Source: Campylobacter concisus
GTDB lineage: Bacteria; Campylobacterota; Campylobacteria; Campylobacterales; Campylobacteraceae
Direction of reading: 5' to 3'
Length of the DNA stretch: 64,000 nucleotides
Assembly (NCBI RefSeq): GCF_002913715.1
Contig: NZ_PPCE01000001.1
Location: forward strand, 62,001 to 126,000
Shown here: one piece after another, positions 26,009-37,261 of the stretch
Layout of the letters: every line of letters begins with the position of its first letter
How positions within the stretch are numbered: position 1 is the stretch's first letter
Translations under genes and position numbers: made by a program
Notes under the pieces: generated by a model
Database searches by the model: none
The model's input: only the letters and a program-made list of their open reading frames with translations
What the model was told of the DNA's origin: nothing

Positions 26009-28384
26009 TTACTGACATCCCTCACACTCGATCGAACGGTCAGCTACGTCGTTTAGTTTTTCGCTATCTGGACTTTCAGAGCGTAGATAGTAGGTTGATT
26101 TTAGTCCGAGCTCCCATGCAAGCGTGTAAATTTCACTTAGATATCCACCGCTTGCCTTATCCAAGCTCATGAAGATATTTAGACTTTGACCTTGATCGAT
26201 CCATTTTTGACGGATCGCACCTGCTTTTATAAGAATTCTTTGATCAAGCTCGTAAGCTGGCGTATAAAACTGCCAAGTATCAGGGCTTAAATTTGGCACG
26301 ACATTTGGGATCATACCGCTTAGGTTGTGCTCAAACCACTTTCGCTTATAGACTGGCTCGATGGTCTGAGTGGTGCCAACAAGGATCGAGATCGAGCTAG
26401 TTGGAGCGATCGCCATTAGGTAGCCGTTTCTCATGCCATCGCGCTTGACTTTTTCTCTTAGCTTGCCCCAGTCGCAGACATTTTCGTCAAATAGCCCGCC
26501 TTTGTCGTTTAAAAGAGCTTTTGCGTTATCGTTTGCGGTGTCTATCGGCATGATGCCTTTGCTCCATTTTGAGCCTTCAAATTTTGGATAGACGCCCTTT
26601 TCTACGGCTAAATTTGAGCTAGCGTAGATCGCGTTGTAGCTTATGTTTTCCATTATGCTATCAATCAGCGCCAAATGCTCGTAACTGCCCCATTTTACGT
26701 TTTTCTCAGCCAGCATTTGCGCCTCGCCCATGACGCCAAGGCCGATCGAGCGAGAAGCTAGGTTTGTGTGTTTTACCTTTTTGTGTGGGTAGAAATTTAG
26801 GTCTATAACGTTATCAAGCATCCTGATAGCTATCGGCACGACACGCTCGATGTCCTCTTTGCTGTTTATCTTGCTTAAATTTATACTTGCAAGGTTGCAA
26901 ACTGCCGTTTTGCCCTCGATGCTCTCTTTTTCTACGATGAAAATTTGCTTGCCTTTTAGGCTATCAAGTGCGCTAAGCTTTTTGGCTTTTTTAGTTATGC
27001 CGCTATCGACGGTGACGTCTTCTTCTTCGTCAAATAACTCCTCGCTGCCATCTTCATAAGCGATCTTGATCTTATAGTAGTTTGGCGCTGTATTTTGGAA
27101 AATTTCGGTGCATAAATTTGAGCTTCTGATGATGCCTTCGTGATCGTTTGGATTTGTTTTATTGGCATTGTCTTTAAAGCATAAAAATGGCATGCCAGTT
27201 TCAAAATAGCTAGTTAAAATTTTCTTCCAAAGCTCTTTTGCAAGGATGGTGTTTTTCTGGATATTTTCGTCGTTTTCATACTCTAAATATCTCTTCTCAA
27301 ACTCCTCGCCATAAAGGTCGCAAAGGTCGCTTACTTGAGCTGGGTCAAAGAGGCTCCATCGGCCATTTTCTTTGACACGCTTCATAAATAGATCGTTTAT
27401 CCAAAGCGCAGGGAAAAGCTCATGTGCACGGCGTCTCTCTTCGCCTGAATTTTTACGAAGATCAAGAAAATCACTCACGTCCATATGCCAAGGCTCGATA
27501 TAAACAGCGATCGCACCCTTTCTAGTGCCTAGCTGATCGACCGCTACTGCGATATCGTTTGTCACTTTTAAAAATGGTATGATACCGCCAGCTGCGTTTT
27601 TGTGTCCGTCGATACTGCCGCCCATCGCACGCACCTTGCTCCAGTCCCAGCCGATACCGCCGCCAAATTTTGAAAGAAGAGCCATCTCTTTGTAGCTATC
27701 AAAAATGCCCTCGATATTATCAGGCGTACTGCCTACGTAACAGCTACTTAGCTGGTGACGTGTAGTCCTTGCGTTTGAGAGCGTTGGCGTGGCTAACATC
27801 ACTTCAAATTTAGAGATGAGGTCGTAAAATTTCTTAGCCCAACCTTGACTATCTAGCTCGTTTTGCGCTAGAAACATCGCGATCGCCATAAACATGTGCT
27901 GTGGCAGTTCGATTGGCATGCCATTCTTATCTTTGATAAGATAGCGATCATAAAGCGTCTTGATACCAAGGTATGCAAACTGAAGGTCGCGCTCGGGCTT
28001 AATGTAGGCGTTTAGATCCTCAAGATCATACTTCTCTTTTAGTCCAGGGATGATACGGCCTACTTTTTCGCCCTTTACGAGATAGTCTTTTAGGTGGTTG
28101 TAGCCGTTAAAGCCAGATACTTTGTGATAAAGGTCGTATAAAAATAGCCTTGCAGCAACAAATGTCCAGTTTGGGCGGTCGATGTCGATCTTATCAACTG
28201 CTGTTTTTATAAGAGTTTGCTGAATTTCCTCAGTCGTTATCATATCTCTAAACTGGATTTTCGCATCTACTTCAAGCTCGCTAAGGCTTACGTTGCTTAG
28301 TCCAAGGACCGCTTCGTTTGTGTATTTTTTGATCTTACTTATATCAAGCTCTTCTGTTCTGCCATTACGTTTTATAACTTTCAA
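26009..28384 (-). CDS. nrdA: Class I ribonucleoside-diphosphate reductase alpha subunit
   Basis: 791 residues. It reduces ribonucleoside diphosphates when oxygen allows a NrdB radical. An N-terminal ATP-cone (about 1-90) is followed by the active-site barrel with conserved TRHQLSSCYVG, and KFGGGIGWDWSKVRAMG. The C-terminus ends CEGC, the redox cysteine pair used by thioredoxin. It starts with TTG at 28384, with GGAGAG eight bases before it. nrdB is not in the window. Having it close to nrdDG suggests a combined aerobic/anaerobic deoxynucleotide locus later opened by a cassette. Confidence 0.95.
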   Translation of the reverse strand: MKVIKRNGRTEELDISKIKKYTNEAVLGLSNVSLSELEVDAKIQFRDMITTEEIQQTLIKTAVDKIDIDRPNWTFVAARLFLYDLYHKVSGFNGYNHLKDYLVKGEKVGRIIPGLKEKYDLEDLNAYIKPERDLQFAYLGIKTLYDRYLIKDKNGMPIELPQHMFMAIAMFLAQNELDSQGWAKKFYDLISKFEVMLATPTLSNARTTRHQLSSCYVGSTPDNIEGIFDSYKEMALLSKFGGGIGWDWSKVRAMGGSIDGHKNAAGGIIPFLKVTNDIAVAVDQLGTRKGAIAVYIEPWHMDVSDFLDLRKNSGEERRRAHELFPALWINDLFMKRVKENGRWSLFDPAQVSDLCDLYGEEFEKRYLEYENDENIQKNTILAKELWKKILTSYFETGMPFLCFKDNANKTNPNDHEGIIRSSNLCTEIFQNTAPNYYKIKIAYEDGSEELFDEEEDVTVDSGITKKAKKLSALDSLKGKQIFIVEKESIEGKTAVCNLASINLSKINSKEDIERVVPIAIRMLDNVIDLNFYPHKKVKHTNLASRSIGLGVMGEAQMLAEKNVKWGSYEHLALIDSIMENISYNAIYASSNLAVEKGVYPKFEGSKWSKGIMPIDTANDNAKALLNDKGGLFDENVCDWGKLREKVKRDGMRNGYLMAIAPTSSISILVGTTQTIEPVYKRKWFEHNLSGMIPNVVPNLSPDTWQFYTPAYELDQRILIKAGAIRQKWIDQGQSLNIFMSLDKASGGYLSEIYTLAWELGLKSTYYLRSESPDSEKLNDVADRSIECEGCQ

Positions 28385-28565
28385 AAATATCTCTCCATGT
28401 TAAATTTTAATTTGGGATTTTATCCAAAAGGAGATAAAAACTCTCTTTGTTAAAAAAGTGATTTTAGATATAAAATTTGACTCAAAAAATAATATTTTAT
28501 TTTTAAAAATTAAAAAATTTGATCTTATTTTAAAATGATTGTAAAAATTTTTGAAGTGATATTTT

Positions 28566-28598
28566 GAAGCAAGAAGCATAAATTTGCTTCTTGCATTT
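28566..28598 (-). terminator. Probable purB terminator
   Basis: GCAAGAAGC pairs with GCTTCTTGC as a 9-bp stem with an eight-base loop, just after the purB stop. The T-run is weak. The rest of the 28385-28601 spacer is AT-rich without a supported gene. Confidence 0.5.
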
Positions 28599-28601
28599 AA
28601 A

Positions 28602-29933
28602 TTACTTGCCAAAGACTCTAGCGAAAATTTTATCTACGTTTTTGGTGTAGTAGTTGTAGTCAAAGCACTCTTTGATCTCATCTTTGCTAAGGCTTTTAGT
28701 TAGGTCCTCGTCGTTTAGCAAATTTTGTAAAAATAGGCTGTGACCTTGCTCGTCGATCGCTTTTTTGCCCTCTTGCAAGTCTGCCCAGACCTTCATAGCA
28801 TTGCGCTGAACGATCTTGTAGGCGTCCTCTCTAGAAATTCCACGCTGAGGCAGTTGTAAAAGCACGCGCTGTGAAAAGACTAAACCGCCCGTTAAATTTA
28901 AATTTTTCATCATATTTTCTGGATATACGACTAAATTTGCTATCAAATTTTTGATACGAACCAGCATAAAATCAGCTGTGATAAACATATCTGGCAGGAT
29001 AAATCTCTCAACCGAGCTATGGCTGATGTCGCGCTCGTGCCAAAGGGCGACATTTTCTAGCGCTGGTGTGACGTATGAGCGCAGCACCCTGCAAAGGCCG
29101 GTGATGTTTTCGCTAAGGACTGGATTGCGTTTGTGTGGCATAGCGCTTGAGCCCTTTTGTCCTGGGCTAAAATACTCCTCAGCCTCATAAACCTCAGTCC
29201 TTTGGTAATGTCTAATGGCGACTGCGATCTTTTCGCAAGTAGAGGCTAGAACTGCGATGGCGCTCACCACATGTGCGTAGCGGTCACGCTGGATCACTTG
29301 GTTAGATGCTGGAGCTGCTTTAAGACCTAGCTCCTCGCATGTTAGCTCTTCAAATTCCATCGGAGCGTGAGCTAAATTTCCCATAGCACCTGAGAGTTTA
29401 CCGTAGCTGATCGTATCTTTTGCATCTTTGATGAGCTTTAGAGCCCTTGCGATCTCGTCGTACCAGATAGCAAGAACAAGGCCAAAAGTTATCGGCTCGC
29501 CGTGGATGCCGTGGCTTCTGCCGACCATAAGCGTGTGCTTGTGCTCGTTTGCTCTGTTTTTGACCGCCTGCATAAACTCCTCGACGTCGCTGATGATGAG
29601 CTCTAGGCTCTCTTTCATCTGAAGTGCGACGGCTGTGTCGATGCAGTCGCTTGAGGTCATGCCGTAGTGAACAAACCTGCTCTCCTCGCCAAGGCTCTCA
29701 CTGACGCTTGTTAAAAACGCGATAACATCGTGCTTTGTCGTCTTTTCTATCTCGTCGATGCGAGCCACTTCAAATTTAGCATTTCTACAAATTTTCTCGC
29801 AGTCGCCGTCGCTTATGAAGCCAAGCTTATTCCAAGCTTTAACTGCAGCTTTTTCTACCTTGAGCCAAGCATCGTATTTTGCTCGCATACTCCACTTATC
29901 AGCCATCTCTTTGCGTGAGTATCTTTCGACCAT
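28602..29933 (-). CDS. purB: Adenylosuccinate lyase
   Basis: 443 residues from the ATG at 29933 (AAAAAGG ribosome site); a longer open frame upstream is discounted. It cleaves fumarate from SAICAR and adenylosuccinate in purine synthesis. The signature of the fumarase/aspartase superfamily is [11 protein letters not shown], with the flexible catalytic serine. The general acid/base region is [15 protein letters not shown]. Single gene, divergent from the pseudouridine synthase gene. Confidence 0.97.
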   Translation of the reverse strand: MVERYSRKEMADKWSMRAKYDAWLKVEKAAVKAWNKLGFISDGDCEKICRNAKFEVARIDEIEKTTKHDVIAFLTSVSESLGEESRFVHYGMTSSDCIDTAVALQMKESLELIISDVEEFMQAVKNRANEHKHTLMVGRSHGIHGEPITFGLVLAIWYDEIARALKLIKDAKDTISYGKLSGAMGNLAHAPMEFEELTCEELGLKAAPASNQVIQRDRYAHVVSAIAVLASTCEKIAVAIRHYQRTEVYEAEEYFSPGQKGSSAMPHKRNPVLSENITGLCRVLRSYVTPALENVALWHERDISHSSVERFILPDMFITADFMLVRIKNLIANLVVYPENMMKNLNLTGGLVFSQRVLLQLPQRGISREDAYKIVQRNAMKVWADLQEGKKAIDEQGHSLFLQNLLNDEDLTKSLSKDEIKECFDYNYYTKNVDKIFARVFGK

Positions 29934-30118
29934 TGTTGAACCTTTTTGTATTAGTTTTTCTTTATCATAAAAGTAAATTTTAGCCTTGAAAGCCAAAAAT
30001 CACATCGTATAATTTTATAAAATTTAAGTTTGGATTATATAAAATCCGTGCTGAAATGTCGGTTATATACTTATAAATTTGTGCTTAAGATAGCTCACTC
30101 GTTTTTAAAAGGATTACC

Positions 30119-31033
30119 TTGCCATACGTAAATAAATTTATTGCCACTGCAAACAAACAAAAAGCGTATGAAATTTTAATGAAAACTGGCTTTAGTATGA
30201 GAGAGGCGCAACGACTAATAGATAAAGGTAGGCTGATATGTGGCGGCAGTGTCGTGAGTGAGAAAAATGCCATTTTGAGTGGCGATATTTTTTTGATCGA
30301 CTATGAGGCTGAGCCAAAGGGACTAAAACCGATCTTTGAGTGTGAGAGCTTTGCCGTATTTGATAAGCCAAGTGGAGTGCTAAGCCACCCAAATGGCAGA
30401 CACTGTGAGTACTCACTAAATGATGAAATTTACACGCTTTTTGGACGAGATGCGAGCGTGGCGCATAGGCTAGACTTTGAGACGAGTGGCGTGATAGTCG
30501 TTGGAAAAGACAGAAATTCTACGATTAGACTAAAGAAAATTTTTGAAGACAGAGAGGTTTTTAAAAGCTACGTCGCGATGGTACAAGGCAAGATCGAACG
30601 AGAATTTACGATCGATGCCAAAATGGATCTAGCAAACAACTACGACGATGTGAAAATGCGAATGCAAATTTGTGAGAACGGTAAGAGTGCTGTGACTAAA
30701 ATTTTGCCGATTAGATATTTTGACGATATCGATGCAACTTTGGTTCAGGCTATCCCACTCACTGGCAGGCAGCATCAGATTCGCTTACATTTGTTTCATG
30801 TGAAACACAAGATACTTGGCGAACCACTTTATGGTTTGTCACGTCCACAGATCGAGAAAATTTTAGATAAAGAGATGAGCGAGCGTGAACGGATAAATTT
30901 AACTGGAGCAAAAAGGCTCTTGCTCCACTCAGATGAAATTTCTTTTAAATTTGATGAAATTTTTTATAACATAAAAAGCAAATTTGACGCTGAAAGCGAG
31001 TTTTATAGATTTGCAAAAGAGAGTTTACTTTAG
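30119..31033 (+). CDS. RluA-family RNA pseudouridine synthase
   Basis: 304 residues. An N-terminal S4-like RNA-binding region (MREAQRLIDKGRLICGG) is followed by the synthase domain with VAHRLDFETSGVIVVGK, the HRLD-x-x-T-S-G motif carrying the catalytic aspartate, and PLTGRQHQIRLHLFHVKHKILG. It isomerises uridine in rRNA or tRNA; the exact site cannot be told from sequence. TTG start at 30119 with AAAAGGA upstream. It is divergent from purB. Confidence 0.9.
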   Translation: MPYVNKFIATANKQKAYEILMKTGFSMREAQRLIDKGRLICGGSVVSEKNAILSGDIFLIDYEAEPKGLKPIFECESFAVFDKPSGVLSHPNGRHCEYSLNDEIYTLFGRDASVAHRLDFETSGVIVVGKDRNSTIRLKKIFEDREVFKSYVAMVQGKIEREFTIDAKMDLANNYDDVKMRMQICENGKSAVTKILPIRYFDDIDATLVQAIPLTGRQHQIRLHLFHVKHKILGEPLYGLSRPQIEKILDKEMSERERINLTGAKRLLLHSDEISFKFDEIFYNIKSKFDAESEFYRFAKESLL

Positions 31034-31193
31034 TCCAAAATTTTTTAATAAATTTCTATTTCTCATAAACCCTTACCTACGTTTTGCCAAAGTTTTTCAC
31101 TTTTAGATACCACAATAATAATTTTGTAGTTTATGTAATTAATGCTCCACTTTATTTCTTTATGAGAGCTATATTTTTTCTTAATATTAAGGC

Positions 31194-31304
31194 TTAGAAT
31201 TTATGCCTATTTTTTTCATCTTTTAAAACTTTTAAAATAAGCCCTAATCCGAGTAAAACCACAATAGCAACAAAGACTATTTCGGCTATATCAAGTGCAC
31301 TCAT
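31194..31304 (-). CDS. Small single-helix membrane peptide downstream of rlmN (36 aa)
   Basis: 36 codons starting ATG one base after the rlmN TAG stop. Peptide: MSALDIAEIVFVAIVVLLGLG..., one hydrophobic helix (about 7-26) and a basic tail ending NRHKF. Tight spacing means re-initiation from rlmN translation. I recall a small hydrophobic protein after the rlmN homologue of C. jejuni (Cj1713-Cj1714), which would make the pair conserved, but I cannot check the alignment here. Function unknown. The remaining 31034-31193 spacer shows nothing else. Confidence 0.65.
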   Translation of the reverse strand: MSALDIAEIVFVAIVVLLGLGLILKVLKDEKNRHKF

Positions 31305-31305
31305 T

Positions 31306-32442
31306 CTAACTCACACTGGCTTTACTATTATTTTCAAGCGACTGTCTTTTTAAATTTTTATCACTGGGAATGGTTTTAAATTTTGCATTTTCGTTGCGTT
31401 GTTTTAACTGTCCACAAGCTGCACTTATATCAAGTCCTTTACTCTGTCTGATCGTACAAGTAACGCCGTGATCTCTTAGATATTCTTGAAATTTTAGCAT
31501 GCTGGTAAGCTCGGGTCGTCCAAATTCACTGCCTTCATGCGGGTTAAAATAGATCAAATTTACCTTTGCCTTGATACCATGCAGTAGTTTTACCAGCTTT
31601 TTTGCATCACTAACGCTGTCATTTAGATCTTTGATAACAAGGTATTCAAACATCACGCGTTTGCGCATATCGATAGGGAATCCCTTAACAGCATCCATAA
31701 CAGCCTCGATATTATATGCCTTATTTATCGGCATTAGGCGACTTCTAAGTTCATTAGTAACAGCATGAAGCGATATGGCCAATAACACACCAAGATCCAT
31801 CTCGCCAAGCTTTTTTATCTGGCTACCAAGTCCGCTAGTTGAAACGGTTTGACGACGCGGCGATATGGCTAGACCCTCGTTAAGAGCTAAAATTTTGATC
31901 GCTTTACTAACGTTAGTAAGATTATCGAGTGGCTCACCCATGCCCATATAAACGACATTTATGCGCCTCTCATATGGTATTTTATTTTCTCTTTTTATCC
32001 ATAAAATTTGCCCTACGATCTCACCGGCAGTCAAATTTCTAACAAGTCCACCCTTTGCTGTTAGACAAAAAGCACATCCCATTTTACAGCCAACCTGCGA
32101 ACTAACACAAACCGTATAACGAGCATGGCGACTGACCTTTCCATTCTCATCGCTAATCTCCTCTTTCATCGGGAGTAAGACACTCTCTATCTTTAGCCCA
32201 TCTTTTAGCTCAAAAAGATACTTGATCGAACCATCACTACTTTGCTCAAATTTTACACATTTTAAAGGATCGATATAAAATTTTTCAGCCAGATCTTGAC
32301 GCATATCTTTAGGTAAATTTAGCATTTGGCTAAATTCGGTTGCATTTTTTTTATATATCCACTCGTAGATTTGTGTTGCTCTAAATGGTGGAGAAACTAA
32401 CTCTTTTAGCTCATCAATACTAAGATCAAGCAAATTTATCAC
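31306..32442 (-). CDS. rlmN: 23S rRNA (adenine2503-C2)-methyltransferase, dual-specificity
   Basis: 378 residues, radical SAM fold. It methylates C2 of A2503 in 23S rRNA and A37 in some tRNAs. The cluster motif is CKMGCAFC. The methyl-carrying cysteine is near the C-terminus ([13 protein letters not shown]), and [12 protein letters not shown] is the family GEP motif. It starts GTG, overlapping the upstream gene's TGA by four bases. It is the fourth gene of a five-gene overlapping operon. Confidence 0.95.
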   Translation of the reverse strand: MINLLDLSIDELKELVSPPFRATQIYEWIYKKNATEFSQMLNLPKDMRQDLAEKFYIDPLKCVKFEQSSDGSIKYLFELKDGLKIESVLLPMKEEISDENGKVSRHARYTVCVSSQVGCKMGCAFCLTAKGGLVRNLTAGEIVGQILWIKRENKIPYERRINVVYMGMGEPLDNLTNVSKAIKILALNEGLAISPRRQTVSTSGLGSQIKKLGEMDLGVLLAISLHAVTNELRSRLMPINKAYNIEAVMDAVKGFPIDMRKRVMFEYLVIKDLNDSVSDAKKLVKLLHGIKAKVNLIYFNPHEGSEFGRPELTSMLKFQEYLRDHGVTCTIRQSKGLDISAACGQLKQRNENAKFKTIPSDKNLKRQSLENNSKASVS

Positions 32443-33119
32443 ATATTTTCCTTTATATATTTTGTTAGAATTTTCTTGGCCTCTGCGTGATTTTTTATAA
32501 AATCAGTATGTGCATTTTTATTACAAAAATTTGTCGCTACGAAAATTCCATAAGCCGGAATTTTAAAAATTTGAGCTACTTTTAGAACAGAATAAAACTC
32601 CATATTTTCTAAAAAATAGCCTTTTTCAAACATCTTATGAGCCAAATTTTTGTCTGTCGTTATGAAATTTGATGAATTTGTTTTGATAGTTCCACGTGAA
32701 ACGATAGAAGAAATTTCACACTCGATAGGCGAATAAGATCTATTTTCTATGCTAGAAATTTCAACATTTGCCCCAACTGAGCTTTCATAAATCTGCAAAA
32801 TTTCACCATCTTTGTATAGGCCAGCCGAACCAACAAAAACTATCTTTTCTGGCATCTGGTATAGATTTCGCTCAGGATTTTTTGAGAAATTTTGGCTTAG
32901 ATTTTGTAGCTCTGGATTTGATAAGTTTGCAAATTTAGCTTCGATCTTTGCAAGATAGTGCGGATCGATATTTTTTAAATTTATACCCTTTTCATCTGCC
33001 ACAATACATGCTCGTTTCTGCAAAAATTTTGTCAAATTTATCGCCATATCAACTAGCCCCACACCCATTGGCAAAGCAAAGTCAAAAATTTCATTTTTTC
33101 CAGCAGAGATAACTAACAT
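32439..33119 (-). CDS. Nucleoside phosphorylase-superfamily protein
   Basis: 226 residues. Pattern and length fit the PNP/MTAN (phosphorylase) superfamily: an N-terminal [12 protein letters not shown] strand, a central [12 protein letters not shown], and a C-terminal [13 protein letters not shown] in place of the E-x-x-x family helix with its nucleoside-binding Met-Glu. It would cleave N-glycosidic bonds of purine nucleosides or related compounds in the cytoplasm, but I cannot assign the substrate. Its ATG overlaps the hisF stop by one base and its TGA overlaps the rlmN GTG. Confidence 0.65.
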   Translation of the reverse strand: MLVISAGKNEIFDFALPMGVGLVDMAINLTKFLQKRACIVADEKGINLKNIDPHYLAKIEAKFANLSNPELQNLSQNFSKNPERNLYQMPEKIVFVGSAGLYKDGEILQIYESSVGANVEISSIENRSYSPIECEISSIVSRGTIKTNSSNFITTDKNLAHKMFEKGYFLENMEFYSVLKVAQIFKIPAYGIFVATNFCNKNAHTDFIKNHAEAKKILTKYIKENM

Positions 33120-33874
33120 CAGAGCCTAACCTCAACGCCATTTGCCTTGAGATACTCTTTTAGTTTTTTTATCTCGATTTCGCCAAAGTGAAATATCGAA
33201 GCAGCTAAACACGCATCAGCCCCGGCTTCAAAAGCCTCTTTAAAGTGCTCCATCTTACCAGCGCCGCCACTTGCGATAGTTGGTATAGAAAGCGTGCTAA
33301 ATACCTTTGTTAGCTCAAGGTTAAAACCTTGTTTGACACCGTCATTGTCCATAGAGGTTAACAATATCTCACCTGCTCCTCGCGACTCGACCTCTTTTGC
33401 CCAAGAAAAGGCATCTTTTTTGGTATCGATCCTGCCACCATTTATAAAAATGCTATAACCATTTTCAATCTTTTTAGCATCGATCGCTACTACAACACAT
33501 TGCGAGCCAAATTTCTTAGCTGCCTCATCAATCAAATTTGGATCTTGTATAGCTGATGAATTTAAGCTTACTTTATCGCAACCAGCATTTAAAAGGCGAG
33601 AGATATCATCGATCGTGCGTATACCTCCGCCAACTGTTAGTGGGATAAAAAGCTTACTTGCGACCTTTTTTACGACATCAACTATCGTATCACGCCCAAG
33701 ATGAGAGGCAGTGATATCCAAAAAGCAAAGCTCATCAGCGCCCTCGTCATTGTATCTTTTAGCTATCTCGACAGGATCTCCAGCATCAACAAGCCCTACG
33801 AAATTTACGCCTTTTACGACTCTGCCATCTTTTACATCAAGGCATGGGATTATGCGTTTTGCAAAATGATTCAA
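33119..33874 (-). CDS. hisF: Imidazole glycerol phosphate synthase subunit HisF
   Basis: 251 residues, TIM barrel. With HisH it makes imidazole glycerol phosphate and AICAR in histidine synthesis. Conserved parts are [17 protein letters not shown] with the catalytic Asp, TVGGGIRT, and [16 protein letters not shown] with the second catalytic Asp. TTG start overlapping the helicase TGA by four bases. No other his gene is near, so hisF is dispersed. Confidence 0.96.
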   Translation of the reverse strand: MNHFAKRIIPCLDVKDGRVVKGVNFVGLVDAGDPVEIAKRYNDEGADELCFLDITASHLGRDTIVDVVKKVASKLFIPLTVGGGIRTIDDISRLLNAGCDKVSLNSSAIQDPNLIDEAAKKFGSQCVVVAIDAKKIENGYSIFINGGRIDTKKDAFSWAKEVESRGAGEILLTSMDNDGVKQGFNLELTKVFSTLSIPTIASGGAGKMEHFKEAFEAGADACLAASIFHFGEIEIKKLKEYLKANGVEVRL

Positions 33875-36800
33875 ATCTGTCCTTTGTCTATTTTTCTAGC
33901 CGCTAACTCAAAATATGGCAAATTAGACCAATTTTCTCGGTTACCAATTATATAAACAACCTCTTTTGCTCTTGTTAGTGCTACATTTAGTAAATTTGGC
34001 GTACTAGCAGCCCATGCTCTAGCACCTTTTGTAGCACCGCCAAGGACAAAGATAACAACATCAGCTTCTTTGCCTTGCATAGTATGGATAGTGCCAGCCC
34101 CTTTTAAATTTTTACAAACATCTTTAAAAGGTGTTATTATTTTAACACTATCTTTTAGCTTGGCTAGCTTACCATCTAAAAGCTCTTTAACGATCATACC
34201 TTCGGCTTTATTATAATTACCTATCCATTCATCACTGTTAACGTCAATCCATTCTGTTTTGATATTAGGATCACTAAGTTTACTTTCACTACTTCTGCCA
34301 AGTATCATCATATCATCATATGTTGTTTCGTTTGAAATTTTAAACATAGGGTTGGCGCACCTTCTATGAACGATAAGTGGCGAACCAACCCAAATGGACT
34401 TACCCTCTCCTTTTATATATGTACCAATATTTTGTACTTTATCGGCTCGAAGTTGAACTGATGATTTTAGTAGATTAAATTCATCCTTTGCATCACAGTA
34501 GCGTAAAATAGCGTTATTTAAAGCTGGTGGCAATGTTACAACGGGCTCAAGTTGAAGTGGATCACCAACTACAACAGCCATGTTTGAACGAAGCAGTGCA
34601 CCTAATGCGTTAGTTAAATTTGCCTGCCCTGCTTCATCTATTAAGAGCAAACCTATATCGCCATTTAGTAGCTCTTTAAAGGTATTATTAAAAGATGCGA
34701 AAGTAGAACTAACAACTGGCGTTAGTAAAAATAATCCTTTTATTATTTCACGTCTATCTTTAGCTTCAAGCCCATTTTTCTCAGCCATTTTTTCATCATT
34801 AAATATAACGCTAAGAGCTCGTAAATTTGTTCTAACAGCTTCTTTGCAAGCAAAGATAGTGGCTTTATGCAGATTAAGCGCTTCTTTAAAAAGCTTGATT
34901 CTTGCGTTAAAAAGCTTCGTCTTGTGGGGTTTCTCATCAAGATCACGCTCCATCATAAATGGCATACTCTTTTGCATTTCTTCATTACTCTGATTAAAGC
35001 TACCGTTTAAAAAGCTATCAAGCTCTTCGCTTCTGCCAATTAATTTTTGACGTCTAACAAAGTCGTCATTAAGCTTGCTTAGATGGTCTATCTTGGTGTT
35101 AAATTCTAAAATTTTCTCTTCAAGCTGAGTTATTTGAGCTTTTAGTTCGTTTAATTTTGCTTCATTCTTCTCTTTATTTTCACTATTTTGCTTGCTTGCT
35201 TTCAAATTTTGCTCAGCTATTTGGCGATTTATCTCACTAACTTTTTGCGCTTCATTGTTATATTTTTCAAAAGCTTGTGTCTTTAAAATTTGCTGGAAAA
35301 TAAAAAATGATGGCTTTATAGGCGTACTTAGATACTCTTGTAAAATTTCATTTTGTCCAATAAGCTTTGCTAGCTCGTTAGCTTCAGCCACCTTTTGTTC
35401 TAGCTCATTTTTGCTCAAATCCAGCTCATCTATTAGTGGCTTTAAAAGCTCTTCTATTTGCTTTGCTGAATTATAGTTATCAAGTCTTTTATCGATATTT
35501 ATAAGCTCGCTATTTATACTTTTTAGCTCCTCTTCTTTGATCCTGATCTCACTAAAAAGTAGATTTACTTCATGTAGGGCTTGATTAAATTTCTCCTTTG
35601 CCTCATCGTAATCATCAACTCCTTCGCCGGTAGCCAAATACTTGCCAAGCCCCATCAAAAAGCCATCTTGCTCTATAAATTCTTTAAATTCTTTTGAAAT
35701 ATCTTCAAACTGACTATGTGTTTTTTCGATCTTTACGCCATTAATCGCATTAAAAACAAAATTTGACTTATTTTGCTTTGAGCCAAGAGGTATGCAAAAA
35801 AGCCCCCATGCAGGTTTTGAGATAAAAGATTTTTCTCCAAAATTTGTCTTTTCATCAGCCGAGAGAAGCCTTATAGCTATAAATTTAAAATAATCAATCT
35901 CGCCTGCGTAACTACCGATGCTTTTTAGTTGGCTAAGCTCTTTACTTAAAATTTCAACCGCACCGTTATTACAAGAGCTAACAACCATCTCATAGCCCTG
36001 GAGTTCTTTATTTAGAGTGAAATAAAGCACCTTATCGCTACTATCTCGAACTGGAGCAAAGATATCATGTCTGCTCATTTGCGCGAGTTTCATCGCTCTA
36101 AGCGTAACAACTTCAGCCATTACGTCTTTTAAAAGCGTTGTTTTACCAGTTCCTGGAGCACCATTTACACTATAGATTCCACCACTTTTTTCTTTAAATT
36201 TTTTAATGATGTTATTAACAGCAATTTGCTGCGAGAAATTTAGAGCGAAGTCACTAGCAAAGGCCGATCTTGGATACTCTTCTGCTTTAAAAAAATCTCT
36301 AACAAACCTTTTATTTTGCTCATCTCTTACATCAAGTCTTTCAAATTTATTCTCACTGCCCTCGTCCAAAAACTGATCCGTTAGCTCGTGCGTCCTGCCT
36401 GACTCGTAAAATTTGATAAGCAAATTTATATCATCTATAAAAAAGCTATTTAAAAGGCTATCATTTTCTTTAAAATTTGGATTTATGATCTTTATTTCAA
36501 GCCTTAAGAAATCATTACAAAATGGTGTTTTAAGTGCACTTTTTAGCTCATCGTTTATAAGCTTTATATATTTGCCAAATTCCATTTTTTCTTTATAGAT
36601 AGATAGCTTGTCTTTTATACGCTCGCACTCTTTGTTAAAGTCGCTTTGGCTTATCTCTTTTAGATGATCTAGGCGAGCCATTGCCCAAGGAGCTGTTGAG
36701 ATAAAAAGATCATCAGACGAGTTTGGTATAAAAAACGGAGTTAAATCATCATCTAAATTTATATCTTTTAAAGCAAAATTTTGATCATCTTTACAAAATA

Positions 36801-37155
36801 CCAAATCACCGACGAGCTTAAGCTTATAGCAAAACGCCTTATCAAAGCTCGTTTGCTCAGATCGTAGCTCATCTAAAATTTGCTCTTTTTCAAATTTCAC
36901 CTTTGCCAGCTTTGAAATATAAATGGCAAGCAAGTCAGTCTCAAAAATGCCGCCATAAATTGAAATTTCTACACCATTTTTTAAAAGAGGTCTATTAAAT
37001 GCTCTTAAAATTTGTAGAAATTTCTCATCAAAATTTGCGATCTCAAGGTCTATTGATTTTTTAAATTTGGTATTTGTCTTTTTTGGCTCGTCTAAGGTTT
37101 TTGGCTCTAAATATTGTGATAATAAAAAGTATTTTAAGGTATTTGCTTTGCTCAA
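33871..37155 (-). CDS. Large SF1 (Upf1/Dna2-like) helicase-type ATPase with a coiled-coil insert
   Basis: 1094 residues. Walker [10 protein letters not shown] at 332-340, Walker B with [10 protein letters not shown] (DEAGQ typical of Upf1/Dna2 relatives) at about 850, then [11 protein letters not shown]-terminal motifs include [15 protein letters not shown] and [17 protein letters not shown]. Between Walker A and B there is a coiled coil of about 200 residues (roughly 530-740). The first 300 residues show no known nuclease motif. Start is TTG with a weak AGGGC site. It acts on DNA or RNA in the cytoplasm; whether it is repair, RNA turnover or defence is unknown. First gene of the overlapping hisF-rlmN operon. 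Confidence 0.85.
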   Translation of the reverse strand: MSKANTLKYFLLSQYLEPKTLDEPKKTNTKFKKSIDLEIANFDEKFLQILRAFNRPLLKNGVEISIYGGIFETDLLAIYISKLAKVKFEKEQILDELRSEQTSFDKAFCYKLKLVGDLVFCKDDQNFALKDINLDDDLTPFFIPNSSDDLFISTAPWAMARLDHLKEISQSDFNKECERIKDKLSIYKEKMEFGKYIKLINDELKSALKTPFCNDFLRLEIKIINPNFKENDSLLNSFFIDDINLLIKFYESGRTHELTDQFLDEGSENKFERLDVRDEQNKRFVRDFFKAEEYPRSAFASDFALNFSQQIAVNNIIKKFKEKSGGIYSVNGAPGTGKTTLLKDVMAEVVTLRAMKLAQMSRHDIFAPVRDSSDKVLYFTLNKELQGYEMVVSSCNNGAVEILSKELSQLKSIGSYAGEIDYFKFIAIRLLSADEKTNFGEKSFISKPAWGLFCIPLGSKQNKSNFVFNAINGVKIEKTHSQFEDISKEFKEFIEQDGFLMGLGKYLATGEGVDDYDEAKEKFNQALHEVNLLFSEIRIKEEELKSINSELINIDKRLDNYNSAKQIEELLKPLIDELDLSKNELEQKVAEANELAKLIGQNEILQEYLSTPIKPSFFIFQQILKTQAFEKYNNEAQKVSEINRQIAEQNLKASKQNSENKEKNEAKLNELKAQITQLEEKILEFNTKIDHLSKLNDDFVRRQKLIGRSEELDSFLNGSFNQSNEEMQKSMPFMMERDLDEKPHKTKLFNARIKLFKEALNLHKATIFACKEAVRTNLRALSVIFNDEKMAEKNGLEAKDRREIIKGLFLLTPVVSSTFASFNNTFKELLNGDIGLLLIDEAGQANLTNALGALLRSNMAVVVGDPLQLEPVVTLPPALNNAILRYCDAKDEFNLLKSSVQLRADKVQNIGTYIKGEGKSIWVGSPLIVHRRCANPMFKISNETTYDDMMILGRSSESKLSDPNIKTEWIDVNSDEWIGNYNKAEGMIVKELLDGKLAKLKDSVKIITPFKDVCKNLKGAGTIHTMQGKEADVVIFVLGGATKGARAWAASTPNLLNVALTRAKEVVYIIGNRENWSNLPYFELAARKIDKGQI

Positions 37156-37261
37156 ATTTATGCCCTATTTTGTTATTGTTTAGTGATTATAATCCATTTT
37201 ATATATGATTAAACTAAACTTGTAATCATTGTATAAGTAATTTTTGGCTAATATCGCGGCT

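Noticed and set aside
28400-28612. A 70-codon minus-strand frame between nrdA and purB
   Set aside because: It has no ribosome site, overlaps the purB end and its terminator hairpin, and its product is AT-driven Lys/Phe/Asn sequence with no family.
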